NCBI GenBank assembly: GCA_021234155.1
Contig: JAJEKV010000041.1
Location: 4,020,829 to 4,084,828 of the forward strand
Direction of reading: 5' to 3'
Length of the DNA stretch: 64,000 nucleotides
Source: Isoetes taiwanensis
Lineage: Eukaryota; Streptophyta; Lycopodiopsida; Isoetales; Isoetaceae
Part shown: one piece after another, positions 34,342 through 46,068 of the stretch
Numbering within the stretch: the first letter of the stretch is position 1
Layout of the letters: each line of letters starts with the position of its first letter
Notes under the pieces: generated by a model
The model's input: the letters and a program-made list of their open reading frames with translations, nothing else
The model's database searches: none
What the model was told of the DNA's origin: nothing
Translations under genes and position numbers: made by a program

Positions 34342-34755
34342 GACTGCATTAGGTTTAATGCACTTCGCCCAAGATACCTTGTCCACAGCTTCTACTTCAT
34401 TTTCACCCCAAATAAAATTCCTGACGATATGCACAATCTCCTCCACCTTACATTGAGGAGCTAATAGAGCAGATGCCATGTAGACATGAGTATTACTAAG
34501 AACACTTTAGCCACATCGATTTTTCGGGAATAGTTTAGCTGTATTCCACCAAAATAAGTGCCTTTGCAACCCTCTAATGATTTCATACGAAGCATCTGAA
34601 GCAGAGACATGAATTTTGATAGGAATACCAAACAACTTCGTGGTATTGCCATGCAGAAGAATCTTCCATGGATAGTCCAGAATACAGGGAGGAATGGAAC
34701 TGTCTAACGTCCATAAAGCAATACATTTTTGCCAACCCACAAGATTTTTGCTGCG

Positions 34756-34792
34756 AGGCTAATTGGTCTCTGCGGACGATAAAAAACATTCT
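34756..34792 (+). mobile_element. LINE C, terminal 3' tail beyond LINE D
   Basis: AGGCTAATTGGTCTCTGCGG then ACGATAAAAAA matches the end of LINE B (GGCCGATTGGTCTCAGTGG, ACGATAAAAA). It completes LINE C after the LINE D insertion. The first 11 bp are the duplicated target. Confidence 0.8.
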
Positions 34793-37700
34793 ATTCTGTT
34801 TTATCATATTTATTATCTAAGACTGATATAATTAACCCAAGTAAGGATGCTACCAGATTATGCTTCCCTGTTTATTCAGTTGCTCTCACCTAGATAAATT
34901 AATATGGTTGCAAATGGCAACACCATAAAAATCTATTTGTTTTGGGTATTATGTGAGCTAAATTGAGGCTGCTGCTTCTCATTCTACAGCCACTTCTACT
35001 ATAAATCTACACAATGGTGCATATAGAAGCTAACTAATTACATTCTATGTCTACTCCTCGAAATGCTGAAGGAAAACTTGCTAAAATGCTTATTATCTAA
35101 CACGATGTTGAGATGCTTTCTGTGTGTCAATGTAAAGGAAAATGGCTTTCTAATAAAGGAACAATGCCAAAGGCAGATGGCTTTCTAATATAGTACCTTC
35201 TACCAACTATGCAACATGCAAAATTTGCTATTAAGATATGTTAACAAAGAACCCAAAACGTGGTTTATTTTCAACTTACATCAGCCAAAATTTACATCGT
35301 TATTTATACAAATTAGTTCATCCTTATAGAAATATATACACATAAAAAAGAAACAATATACACATATCAAATGCATATAAAAAAGGAAAGTATGAAAAAC
35401 GCTTTCCTATTGCAACAATATGAAAACAGTAGGCCAAAATAAGACGATCTCCACTTTCAAAACAAGATGATGTCCACTTTTTAATATAGAGAACAAGAAA
35501 ACATTCATTTTTCAGAGACACGAATGTAAAAATTCATGAAACCCACTAAGAGAAATTCAATTTCGAAGACTTTGAGGGCAAAGACTCCTTAGGTTTAAAC
35601 GCAAAAACCCTAAGCTCTGAATGCAAGGAACCTACTTCTTCTGAAAATTAACCAACTTGAAGACTTGAATGCAAGAACTTCCAAACCTGAGACTTGAATA
35701 GCCTTTGAAGGCTGTTCTGCTCATGGTCTAACCTAGAATCTAGATGCTTCAGATGGCGACTCTGATCACGATTTCTGCTACATTTTGGCGGCCTTGAAGC
35801 GCTTAACTGTGCTCTGGAAATGGGGATGACTTTGAACCCCCATTGTCAAGAAATTTAACAAAATGCTAATTCTTAACCTCACCAAAACGTGCATGAATCG
35901 ATATTGTTAATTTGGGATTTTCAGATTTGGCCAAAAACATTTTTGAAATTTTGTTTAGCCTGATTTCCTAAGATTCTATGGAGTTTGGACGTCAAAAAAA
36001 AATCTAATTGTCCAAAAAGCATAGAAATTTGATTTGCTAAGATTTGGAATTTTTAGTTTTCATGCATTTCTTATCCTATCTTAGCCTCTGCGTGCTTGCC
36101 ATGGTTGCTCGACATATGCAGTTATGCATCAAATTTTTTTCTCTTTGCACGACATTCGACCCGGTATTGTCATCTAGACGCACTGCAGAGATGGCTCATC
36201 CAAAATAATTGATGGTATGCAGATGCAAGCTTTGAGCCTTTGAGATTCTAGATGATCAAGCTTGAATAGAGTATTTTTTTTGTTTTCATGTTTGTGTATT
36301 ACAGGCTTGGTGGGCATCGAGCTTATTATTTGCCCTCTTGCTCTTTATTGGTTTCACGGTTGTGGTTAAAAACCTTTGGCCAATCCATTATTCTCATACA
36401 TAGTCCTATGATCTATATGCAATTGCTTCAGTTTGGAATGTTGGTACAAATCAAGCTTTTCGTAGTTCAAAACTTCTACTGTGGATTTTCCATAGCGAAT
36501 GTTGTATCAGCACCATTAATATTTTGGATACTTTTGTCTAGGTATTTTTTTATGCTAATCATTCTTTTAGCTCTAATTCCTTACAACCCGAAAGAAAATC
36601 TTTTTTTTTCCATTGAATAGCATCATGCTTTTAGAGATCAATCCAAAAAGAGGGAAGCATTTTTCATCATGCGGACCCTCAAAATGAGTAAGTAACCTCA
36701 TTTATAGTTATAAATTCTTTACAACGATTAAATACTGGATTGGATGCGCCCTCATGTAGTTGCATGCCCTGATTTCACAAATACATGTCTCACTTTACAC
36801 CTAAATGCTTGATTCGAGGCTCTCATGCAGTTCCAGTACCATGATTTCACAAATATATGCCTCGCTTTGTCTCTAGGAATTCTTTCTACTTTACAGTTAG
36901 GAGGTAATCTTAATGGAATATGAATGTTTTATTTCTGAAAGTTTGCTTCTATTTATGGAGCTCTAGGCGTACTCTAAACAAGAGTATCTCTCTGTTTATG
37001 ATTTGGGTCTGCATTTTTTTAAAATACCCATCGATTTTGCTAAGGTTTAGTTGAAGGTGCAAAAGTTCAACTCATTTCCATAATTTCATGTTGATTTTAT
37101 CATCTTTTTAGTTCATGCTTTCATTTGTTCTTGCCCTTTCCGCTACTATCACTTCACATGGAAAGAACTCTCGATCATATGTATTGCCTACTGTGATTGA
37201 CACGATCCCACATTCCAAGGGCAATGCAACTTCCCATTACACTAAAATTAGGGTTTGTTTTTTATGCTATCGAGATCCATGTGGAAAAGATAAGAGCTCA
37301 TTATTGTCCCATTCATAACCTCTTTTGTTCTCTTGAATACTTGGTTTTGGATGATTGCTTTCTTCAAAGTAGAATGCACACATTCTATCCCTCTTCTAAA
37401 ATGGACATCCTTCTGCTCAGTAATTATGATGTCAATGTTGTTGAGCTGCACAATTCTATTCTTGAGGTAGGAGATGTTTTTTTTTATGTAATCTTATGTA
37501 TGTTGATACTTAGATTTAGAGTGGAAACCAGTGTATGCATTAGCTCTTAAGGGTGTGGGGACTTTTTCTTTAAATATGTGTATGCAATAAGCCATTACTT
37601 CTACCAACTGTACTGATAAGCAACATGCATGGAAGCACTACTCGCTAACTCTACAAGCTGCTAACTGCTCTGGTTTATTTCCTGCAATTTCTTCATACCC

Positions 37701-39961
37701 TGGAAGTGTATTAAGTTGAACCATTTAGAGAATCTTCTATCTTCCTTATGAGCTCGCAGCATCATCTTGCATCTGTTATATAGCTAATCATCTAAGTTAT
37801 ACATGTTATACAAGCCATTATGCTTTAAGCAAGAATCATGTTTTAACTTATCTTTTGTCTTTCTAATTTTTATTTCTCTTTCATTGTTCCTTATCCTCAC
37901 GAGTATCACTTGGCATATCAAATAGTGGGAGTTACCAACAATCATCAATTTTTAGACCATAATGATGACCTGCATCAGACATTAAGGGAAGAATCATTTT
38001 AGGTACTGCTTTAACACATTGTCAACATGACCATGTCAATGGAAACAGATATGAAACAATCGCACTTTGTAAGTGCCTTACTGCAAATGATAGTCACATG
38101 CATTCAAGTGTTTGATTTGTTGCTTGAACGAGCTCGTCATGGTATTCTAATAGGCAGATTTAGCCACGTTGCAGGGAGGACCACATGGAGGAGACTATGG
38201 ACTCCTCCAAAGAGGAAAATGACCACTTTATTCGTTTGTAGCTTCTATCTATTGAAAAAGAAGTCCACAGCTAGTTTTGTTGAATATGACTGACACTTTG
38301 CTTATACTTTATTTTGAATATAGTAAACAAATCAATACGTGCCCACTGATATTTTATTTCAATTACGTGTTGTAGTTCTTCATCTCTTTCCATTTTTCAT
38401 TTTGCTTTCTTTGCTTAAAAATGAAATATCAGGAGTATAATTATAGGTTGATAGACTGCGACATCTTAGGTGTTAATGTAGATGCCATCATTAGACACAC
38501 TCAAATTTTGTTTAGCTTCTAAAGGTTGGATAAGATTCCTAGAAAGACTTACATTAGCCATTTTACCACCACATAATAAATAACGGTGGCCATTCATTTC
38601 TATTTTATGCAGCCCAGAAAAACCTAGTTTTGTACACCATGGCTAAGTGTCTTATCTGGAAACGAGGATCTACTCTTGATCTTATGCATGTTTCCATGTG
38701 TGAGTCTTGGTGCAGCCAAAATGATCATACAAGAAAATGCAAGTAAGAGGCAGTGGGCCAACAATTTGAAGACATAGATTTAAGCATCTGTCAGATTGCC
38801 TCTGATTATCTCTGTGGTGGGATGGAAGTATCCAGCTAAGCACAAGAGGATCTGAGTTCACGAGGACTCGTTTACATACCTTAACCTGGGATGGAAGAAG
38901 TTAGCAATGGCTATGACTATTATAATGGTGAGTTTAGTATTGTTAGCATCTGAATTTCATTTCCAGCGACAGGGGCAATTCATTGACAACCTTAATAAGC
39001 AATTGAGCATGACATATTTGAGTAACGACACTTATTTCTACGATGTTTGCAACTATAATGGTTTAATCTTTGTTGGACATATGTTTTTTCATGCCACCTT
39101 AATTATTATTTACCTCCACACGTATCAGATTGAATGTTGATGATGGTCGCCCTGCTTCACATCTTCAAATTACAAAAGTAATAGGTGAGATAGCATCCTT
39201 CTGCTTTCTGCTTGCGTGATCATGTCATTACGTAGAAAATGTTTTTTCCTTAGTGGTTGCAGAAATTAGGAAGGGTATGAAGTTTTAATAATGTATCCGA
39301 GGAGTACTTCTGGAAGTTTGGCGAGATGTAATTAAATTGAATACAATATGGAAAAGCACTTTCTTATTGCGATTCCAGTTTGTTTCAATTTTTCTAACAG
39401 CTCAGAAGAACATGCATTTGCAGTGGTGTAAGTTAAGAAAGTTTCATGGGTATCAAAACTATCATGTAGTTCTGTTGTAAAGACTACTTACGATACCTTT
39501 GGAGCCTTGGAGATTCATCTTACAAGATTTGAAACGATTATATTTGTTTTGATGCACAAACACATGCAAATTAACATGTTTGCAAATTGAAAGCTTCGTT
39601 GCAATCTTTGTTGACCCCTTTCCACCATCATACGTTGAAATGGACTATTGAAATCCTTCCCAAGTCCTCCACAACAAAAGAAGCCATTATTTTCACCTGC
39701 ACGAAAGGCCTTAGGAAATGTTGATCGAGAGCAAAGATGTCGCATACTAAATCATTTAAACCATTAAACCCACAAACGTTGGATCAGTTTTGTCCAAACG
39801 ATTTAAGTCATTTTAGTTGTAAATAATGATTGTTAAGTTCAACACTATGGATGCCATTTTATATACGTACAACTTCCAAGTTTTGCTCAATGAAAAGCTT
39901 GGCACAATTGTACCACAACTTCATCTATTGTGCAATAGGAGCAAGTTTGTTGTAATTTGTT
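34793..39961. other. Long non-genic stretch
   Basis: No gene recognised in about 5.2 kb. Open frames (for example 36288-36620, 37197-37550, 38027-38293) are short, AT-driven and without motifs. A diverged inverted copy of the AT-rich dispersed repeat is at about 35880-36060, and a roughly 72-bp diverged duplication (CATGATTTCACAAATA) at about 36750-36880. Unrecognised introns or UTRs of a host gene could lie here. Confidence 0.4.
35880..36060 (-). repeat. Dispersed AT-rich repeat, inverted copy
   Basis: TTAATTTGGGATTTTCAGA and CCAAAAACATTTTTGAAATT are the reverse complements of blocks in the copies at 13850-14080 and 20150-20290. Weak similarity. Confidence 0.3.
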
Positions 39962-40302
39962 GCATTGAGACAGGGAGATGGATTCGGGAGCCGCGTGAGG
40001 ACAGAGTCTGTCAGTACTGTCAACAGGGCGCCATTGAGGATGAAAGTCACGCCCTCCAGCATACCGAGCATATCCGGGCTTGGTATGCTCGGTTAGTTGT
40101 GCCCCATCAGGCCTTGCATGAGCTACTGAGCACGGCCTCTGTAGGCTTGTTGGGATCGTACCTCAGACGCGGACTCAGTTATGCCCCCCTGTCCGACATT
40201 AACCTCAGCTGTACTTGTGATTATGTATATAACTGTGCAGTATGTCAGCATCCTTATTGCTACTAAGGTTTTTAATCCTGGTAGTAATACGCCGTCCCAT
40301 AG
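39962..40302 (+). mobile_element. LINE E, 3' end, interrupted by the LTR array
   Basis: It begins inside the C-terminal finger region (IETGRWIREPREDRVCQYCQ; DESHALQ) at about 39962 and reads through LLSTASVGLLGSYL to the 3' untranslated tail (TTTTTAATCCTGG, CGTCCCATAG). The tail stops at CATAG (40298-40302), which is the left TSD of the array, and resumes at 62015. It belongs to the LINE B/C family and is severely 5'-truncated. Confidence 0.85.
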
Positions 40303-42085
40303 TGTTGATCCAAAACCTGGCACCTGGACCAACCTCAGTGGAGCCTACATGGTTAGGACCTCCAGGTTGCTTAAGGCAACCAATCTTGGTGCAAAATTTG
40401 CAAGAAAAGATCAATTACTTTAGGATCCCTGAAGAAAAATGAGGCAGTTGCACTCAGACATGAATATCTCGAGATGTACTGATCCTTTTCAAATGATTTT
40501 TGGAGGAGAAATCAGAAAAAAGTTGTGGTGATATGTGGGAAAAAACTTGGCTCAATTTGGATCTGGAATGGCTGAGCAAAATCGGGTTCAAAGTTGACAG
40601 AAAATCTGGCCAGTGCACTTCCCTGAGATAAAATGAGGTCTGCACACTCAAATGATGATATCTTGAGATTTACTGATCTTTTTTGTATGATTCTTGAAAT
40701 GATTATCAGAAAACAGTTGTAGGCACATGTGGAAAAAAACTTGGCGTGATTTGGAACTGGTATGAGGGAGAAAAAAGGAATTCAAAGTCGATCAAAAATT
40801 CTGTCGTTGAACTGTCACGAGAAAAACAAAAAAGCAAATTTTTGTATCTTGAGTTCTATAAGGTATTTTTGCATGATTTCAATTGTCACAGGTCTGAATA
40901 GAGCCTAAAAGCATGTGCAAAAGATAAAATAGTAGTTTGAATCACGAAAAAATGTTTCGTAACAATGTTTTGATGGCAAAAAGTTGCGTAAATAATGAAA
41001 GATCAAATTTTCAAACTTGATAGGGGATTTTCATTGATGTATCAATCAAATAATCATAATAATACTGTGTTCATGCTATTCAAGCAATAAACTCAGTTAA
41101 AAAATCTTGGGAAAATAATTTATGGAAGAATATTAGCCATGAATCATTGCCAATGGATAAGGAATGCTCGATAGCTTGGAGATCATCGAGAAATCATGCA
41201 CTTTGCAATGGTAATGGGCCTTCAATACTTCGGGCCTTCAAACTTCGTAGATGTTTCCCATGTATTTATTCTCAGCATTAACGGTTCCGAATATTAGGTC
41301 TTAAATTTAGGCTTGTTGGGTAGATAATGTGGGAATCCAAGAATAGATAGGTTGCGAGCTCATGGCATCGATTCGTGTGATTCAAGCTAAGTTCCATGGG
41401 ATAGGGTTCGTGGCTTATTTCCACGATATGGTGGCTGAGTATTTTCATATGTATTTGCCAATTGTTATCCGTGATTTATGCATTATTCCAATGGTTTTCA
41501 AGGTTGAATAATCGAAAATAAGGGAGGATTGGCATTTTAAACAAGGCTACCACCATAGAATTTTGAACACAAGTTTTAGCTTGGTGGGTTTTGTGAATCC
41601 CCAAATTTTCATAAGGCTTGGGCTATATGGGGTGTTGACCCAAGGCATGGATTCCCTTCAATGTAGCAAGAGACCAATATATGAAACACACGAGAGCCAT
41701 GGTAGGAAGTAATATAAATGGCAAAAATGAAGGTGGCAATGAAAATGAAAGGAAAATGGAAGCTCCTTAGTGAAAGTACGGATGTAAGGGTTAAAAATGG
41801 GAACATGGTTATAAGGGGTATTTGGCAACAATGGCTAAGAACTTGAGATATAAATACCATGGAATCTTCCAAACTTCAACTATAATGACTTCCAATCTTT
41901 AAAAACATCTTCCAATCTTTAGTCAACCCGAGTCTTCTAGTGCATAGTTTGACTTCAAAATAAGTTCTTTTTTTTTCCCAAATTTGACTTCAACATCAAT
42001 GTCCCCTATCAAGGTCTTCCAAACTTTGACCTAATCTTCAAGCATAAACCAATGATTAGTATGTATGTTGCCCTTTGGGGCAACA
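40303..42085 (-). repeat. Array LTR 1 (3'-most LTR by element sense)
   Basis: 1783 bp. It abuts CATAG on the left. The right end is TGTTGCCC-TTTG-GGGCAACA, an 8-bp stem. It has GGAGGAGAAATCAG (shared with LTRs 4-6) near 40500. Confidence 0.92.
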
Positions 42086-44279
42086 TCTCATAAAAAAAGA
42101 AAATGGCTGGTCCCCAGCCATAGGATATCTAAATGAGCAATCTAGAGGGGTCTTCAACATAAACCAATGCTTCGAAAGTGAAAATGTGATAGAAGAGATG
42201 TGTGAAAATGAAGGTGGAGGTGTATGTATGATGGAATGAGTATGAGTGTGGTGGAGATGTAATGTGAATGAAATGTGGATGATGGAGTAAGTGGAGAAGT
42301 GAAGTGCATGATGAGTATGGGATGGAAGATATGGAATGTGAGTGTGCAAATGAAGTGAGAAGTGTGTGAGTGTGATGTGAACTCGCCAAAACAAGAAAAA
42401 TGGCTGGTCTTCTCAGCCATAAACATGCTAATGTAATGTCAAGGAGCAATGCCTTGCCTTGGACTACATTTTTGGATGGATGCATGCTTCAACCAACTCC
42501 AATTCTATCAAGTAAGCATCTTCCAAATAGGAGAATGCTCAAAGCATGTAATAACAGCAAAAAGTGTGGCCAAAGAACAAGCCACAATCCAACAAGCTGC
42601 TCAAATATGACTGCACTAGCATACCAATGTGGCAAATCTGATGTAATGTAATAGAACTTGCTAAACTGACATATCCCAGCTAACTTATTGATCCCAAATG
42701 GTGCAAACAAACCTCAGAGGAACATCTTTGGCTGCTGCATTATACTTTGAGATAAAGTGCTGCTCATGTCCAATATCCCATCTTCTATCACATAGTCATG
42801 CTCAAATTTACTCAACTCTTTTACACTTCCATGCTCAAACATGCAAGGAAGTAGTTTTCTTTGATTCTTAGACTTCTTTGGACTGTCACAACGCTGAACC
42901 ATTCTATGCACACTTCATTCATCAAATCATCAAAAATTAGCAATTCTAGCTCACAATGTGGTGCCAAATCATCAAAGAAAACAAATTTCTCCTTTTGAGG
43001 CATGTAAAGATCATGCTCACCTGTATTTTCAGCTGGTATACATGTCTCAAATCTGAAATTCTCATAAAGAGGGCTGCTTTGTCATGACTGTCACTAAATT
43101 CAAGAGCATGTAACATATCTTTAGAGTGCTCAAATGCTAAAGTATCAATGCTTTCCACTTCTAAATCACATAATAATGGTTCACCATCTTCTAAAAATGC
43201 TTCACATGTATGAAAACTCTCAAACTCAGGGCTGATCATGCATCTATCACTCTCTTTCTCATGACAATGCTCAAACTCATCAATTCCATATAAAAGAAAT
43301 TGCTCACACTCTTCAATCATGTGGGATGTGATTATATTTACCTCATTGGACTTCAAGCTTGCTGATAAAGGTACATACTCCAAGGTTTCATGGCTGGCCT
43401 CATGTGTTACATAACCAAAACATTCAAATCTTGGACTGTCATGGCTGATTTCGTGTGAACCATCATCAAAGCATTCAAGTTTTGGACTATTATGATAGTT
43501 AACATGCTCTAACTGCTGTAATTTCTCATTTTCACATGCAAGAACATGGCAACATTCCTCAAGCATAGTAGAAGTATGCAAATTTACCTTCTCAAACTTC
43601 AAACTTATCACTGGAACTTTATTTTCGATTTGGCATGATCAAGAAAATATTTTGGAATGCTACACCTCTCATCCAAATACTTTAGGAGATAATATACTTC
43701 AATAGACTTCTCAAAAGCTTCATAAATGGAATCAAAAGTACCTTTTGCTTGGAGCTTACGTATCTTCTTGTAAACCGGAAAACATGGCTTGAGACCTCGC
43801 AAAAAAAATGGATTAGGTGGTCTGCTGGCTGGTAGCTCCAAGTTTCTCTTCTTGCACCTAAGAATATATAAGCACACTCTCTCCACATAATGAGGTACAC
43901 TTTCCTTCTCTTCTATTCTCAAAGTATATAGTTGCTCAATCAACATCTCATCTCAGAATAATTGCTAAATCTTTGGACAAAAGTATGGATCAAAACTGAC
44001 CACTCACTGCTCCACAACCATAATTCTGCTCAAACAAGAACCATCATTCAGCTTCACTTTCCATACATCTTCCAAAGACTACACATTTTTCCCCTTTCTT
44101 ATAACCATACTCATCATAGTATTTTTCAAATTGTACCAAAAAATTCTCTGGATCTTTTGAGCCATCAAAGATTGGTAAAGGAATAGGAATACATACTTCA
44201 ATCTGAAAAGGTGGACCTTGATTGTGAAAAGCCATTCGAGTAATCTCTACCGTGGAGAGATCTCGTAGGACCTCCAAAA
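42086..44279 (-). repeat. Array internal region 1
   Basis: It carries a gag pseudogene (42680-44235) and a C-poor tract at about 42170-42395 lying between two ATGGCTG/CAGCCAT palindromes (near 42103 and 42400). Confidence 0.88.
42680..44235 (-). pseudogene. gag-like gene, copy 1, broken
   Basis: Starts at the ATG of MAFHNQGPPF (44235). It has the shared nonsense codon (TGA, plus-strand TCA 44044-44046) and further frame changes near 43610, 43945 and 42945-42915. Content is as in copy 5, described at 58619-60180. Not translatable as one protein. Confidence 0.8.
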
Positions 44280-46068
44280 TGTTGATCCAAAACCTGGCAC
44301 CTGGACCAACCTCAGTGGAGCCTACATGGTTAGGACCTCCAGGTTGCTTAAGGCAACCAATCTTGGTGCAAAATTTGCAAGAAAAGATCAATTACTTTAG
44401 GATCCCTGAAGAAAAATGAGGCAGTTGCACTCAGACATGAATATCTCGAGATGTACTGATCCTTTTCAAATGATTTTTGGAGGATCAGAAAAAAGTTGTG
44501 GTGATATGTGGGAAAAAACTTGGCTCAATTTGGATCTGGAATGGCTGAGAAAATCGGGTTCAAATTTGACAGAAAATCTGGCCAGTGCACTTCCCTGAGA
44601 TAAAATGAGGTCTGCACACTCAAATGATGATATCTTGAGATTTACTGATCTTTTTTGTATGATTCTTGAAATGATTATCAGAAAACAGTTGTAGGCACAT
44701 GTGGAAAAAAACTTGGCATGATTTGGAACTAGTATGAGGGAGAAAAAAGGAATTCAAAGTCGATCAAAAATTCTGTCGCTGAACTGTCACAGAAAAAAAC
44801 AAAGAAGCAAATTTTTGTATCTTGAGTTCTATAAGGTATTTTTGCATGATTTCAATTGTCACAGGTCTGAATAGAGCCTAAAAGCATGTGCAAAAGATAA
44901 AATAGTAGTTTGAATCACGAAAAAAATGTTTCTGAACAATGTTTTGGTGGCAAAAGTTGCGTAAATAATGAAAGATCAAATTTTCAAACTTGACAGGGGG
45001 ATTTTCATTGATGTATCAATCAAATAATCATAATAATACTGTGTTCATGCTATTCAAGCAATAAACTCAGTTAAAAAATCTTGGAAAAATAATTTATGGA
45101 AGAATATTAGCCATGAATCATTGCCAATGGCTAAGGAATGCTCAGATAGCTTGGAGATCATCGAGAAATCATGCACTGCAATGGTAATGGACGCTTCAAT
45201 ACTTCTGGGCCTTCGAAACTTCTGTAGATGTTTCCCATGTATTTATTCTTAGCATTAACGGTTCCAGAATATTAGGTCTTAAATTTAGGCTTGTTGGGTA
45301 GATAATGTGCGGGAATCCAAGAATAGATAGGTTGCAGAGCTCATGGCATCGATTCAGGCGTGATTCAAGCTAAGTTCCATGGGATAGGGTTCGTGGCTTA
45401 TTTCCACGATACGGTGGCTGAGTATTTTCATATGTATTTGCCACTGTATATCCGTATTTATGCATTATTCCAATGGTTTTCAAGGTTGAATAATCGAAAA
45501 TAAGGGAGGATTGGCATTTTAAACAAGGCTACCACCATAGAATTTTGAACACAAGTTTTAGCTTGGTGGGTTTTGTGAATCCCCAAATTTTCATAAGGCT
45601 TGGGCTATATGGGGTGTTGACCCAAGGCATGGATTCCCTTCAATGTAGCAAGAGACCAATATATGAAACACACGAGAGCCATGGTAGGAAGTAATATAAA
45701 TGGCAAAAATGAAGGTGGCAATGAAAATGAAAGGAAAATGGAAGCTCCTTAGTGAAAGTACGGATGTAAGGGTTAAAAAATGGGAACATGGTTATAAGGG
45801 GTATTTGGCAACAATGGCTAAGAACTTGAGATATAAATACCATGGAATCTTCCAAACTTCAACTATAATGACTTCCAATCTTTAAAAAACATCTTCCAAT
45901 CTTTAGTCAACCCAGAGTCTTCTAGTGCATAGTTTGACTTCAAAATAAGTTCTTTTTTCCCAAATTTGACTTCAACATCAATGTCCCCTATCAAGGTCTT
46001 CCAAACTTTGACCTAATCTTCAAGCATAAACCAATGATTAGTATGTATGTTGCCCTTTGGGGGCAACA
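44280..46068 (-). repeat. Array LTR 2
   Basis: 1789 bp. It carries GGAGGATCAG (5-bp shorter than GGAGGAGAAATCAG), shared only with LTR 3. Internal regions abut it on both sides without a TSD. Confidence 0.92.

Larger units (their letters stand above)
31393..34755 (-). mobile_element. LINE D, L1-type plant LINE, 5'-truncated, nested in LINE C
   Basis: On the minus strand it ends in an A-rich tail (T-rich at 31393-31432 on the plus strand). The minus-strand reading in order: LLHGNTTKLFGIPI and LQRHLFWWNTAKLFPK (34740-34510), VYMASALLAPQCK and IVHIVRNFIWGE (34480-34380), then, after the solo LTR, GGLGMLDFYLQSKM (about 32675-32635), and a zf-RVT domain WTWVCDKLLHPKVAVLWWQ...CPLCNQ...SIEHCFF (32045-31860). 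This is the RT-thumb to zf-RVT order of plant L1 elements, a different family from LINEs A-C. An 11-bp TSD is visible: AGGCCGATTGG (31382-31392) and AGGCTAATTGG (34756-34766). Frames are broken by stops and shifts. Confidence 0.85.

Noticed and set aside
36288-36620. 110-codon hydrophobic frame
   Set aside because: AT-rich, hydrophobic only by composition; no splice support or motif.
41609-41872. Minus-strand open frame repeated in every array LTR (MEDSMVFISQVLSHCC...)
   Set aside because: It recurs because the LTR recurs. Its length varies with small indels, and it has no known motif. Treated as chance.
42056-42485. His/Ser/Thr-rich open frames near the 3' end of each internal region
   Set aside because: Three overlapping frames are all open because the strand is nearly G-free there. 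This is composition, not coding.
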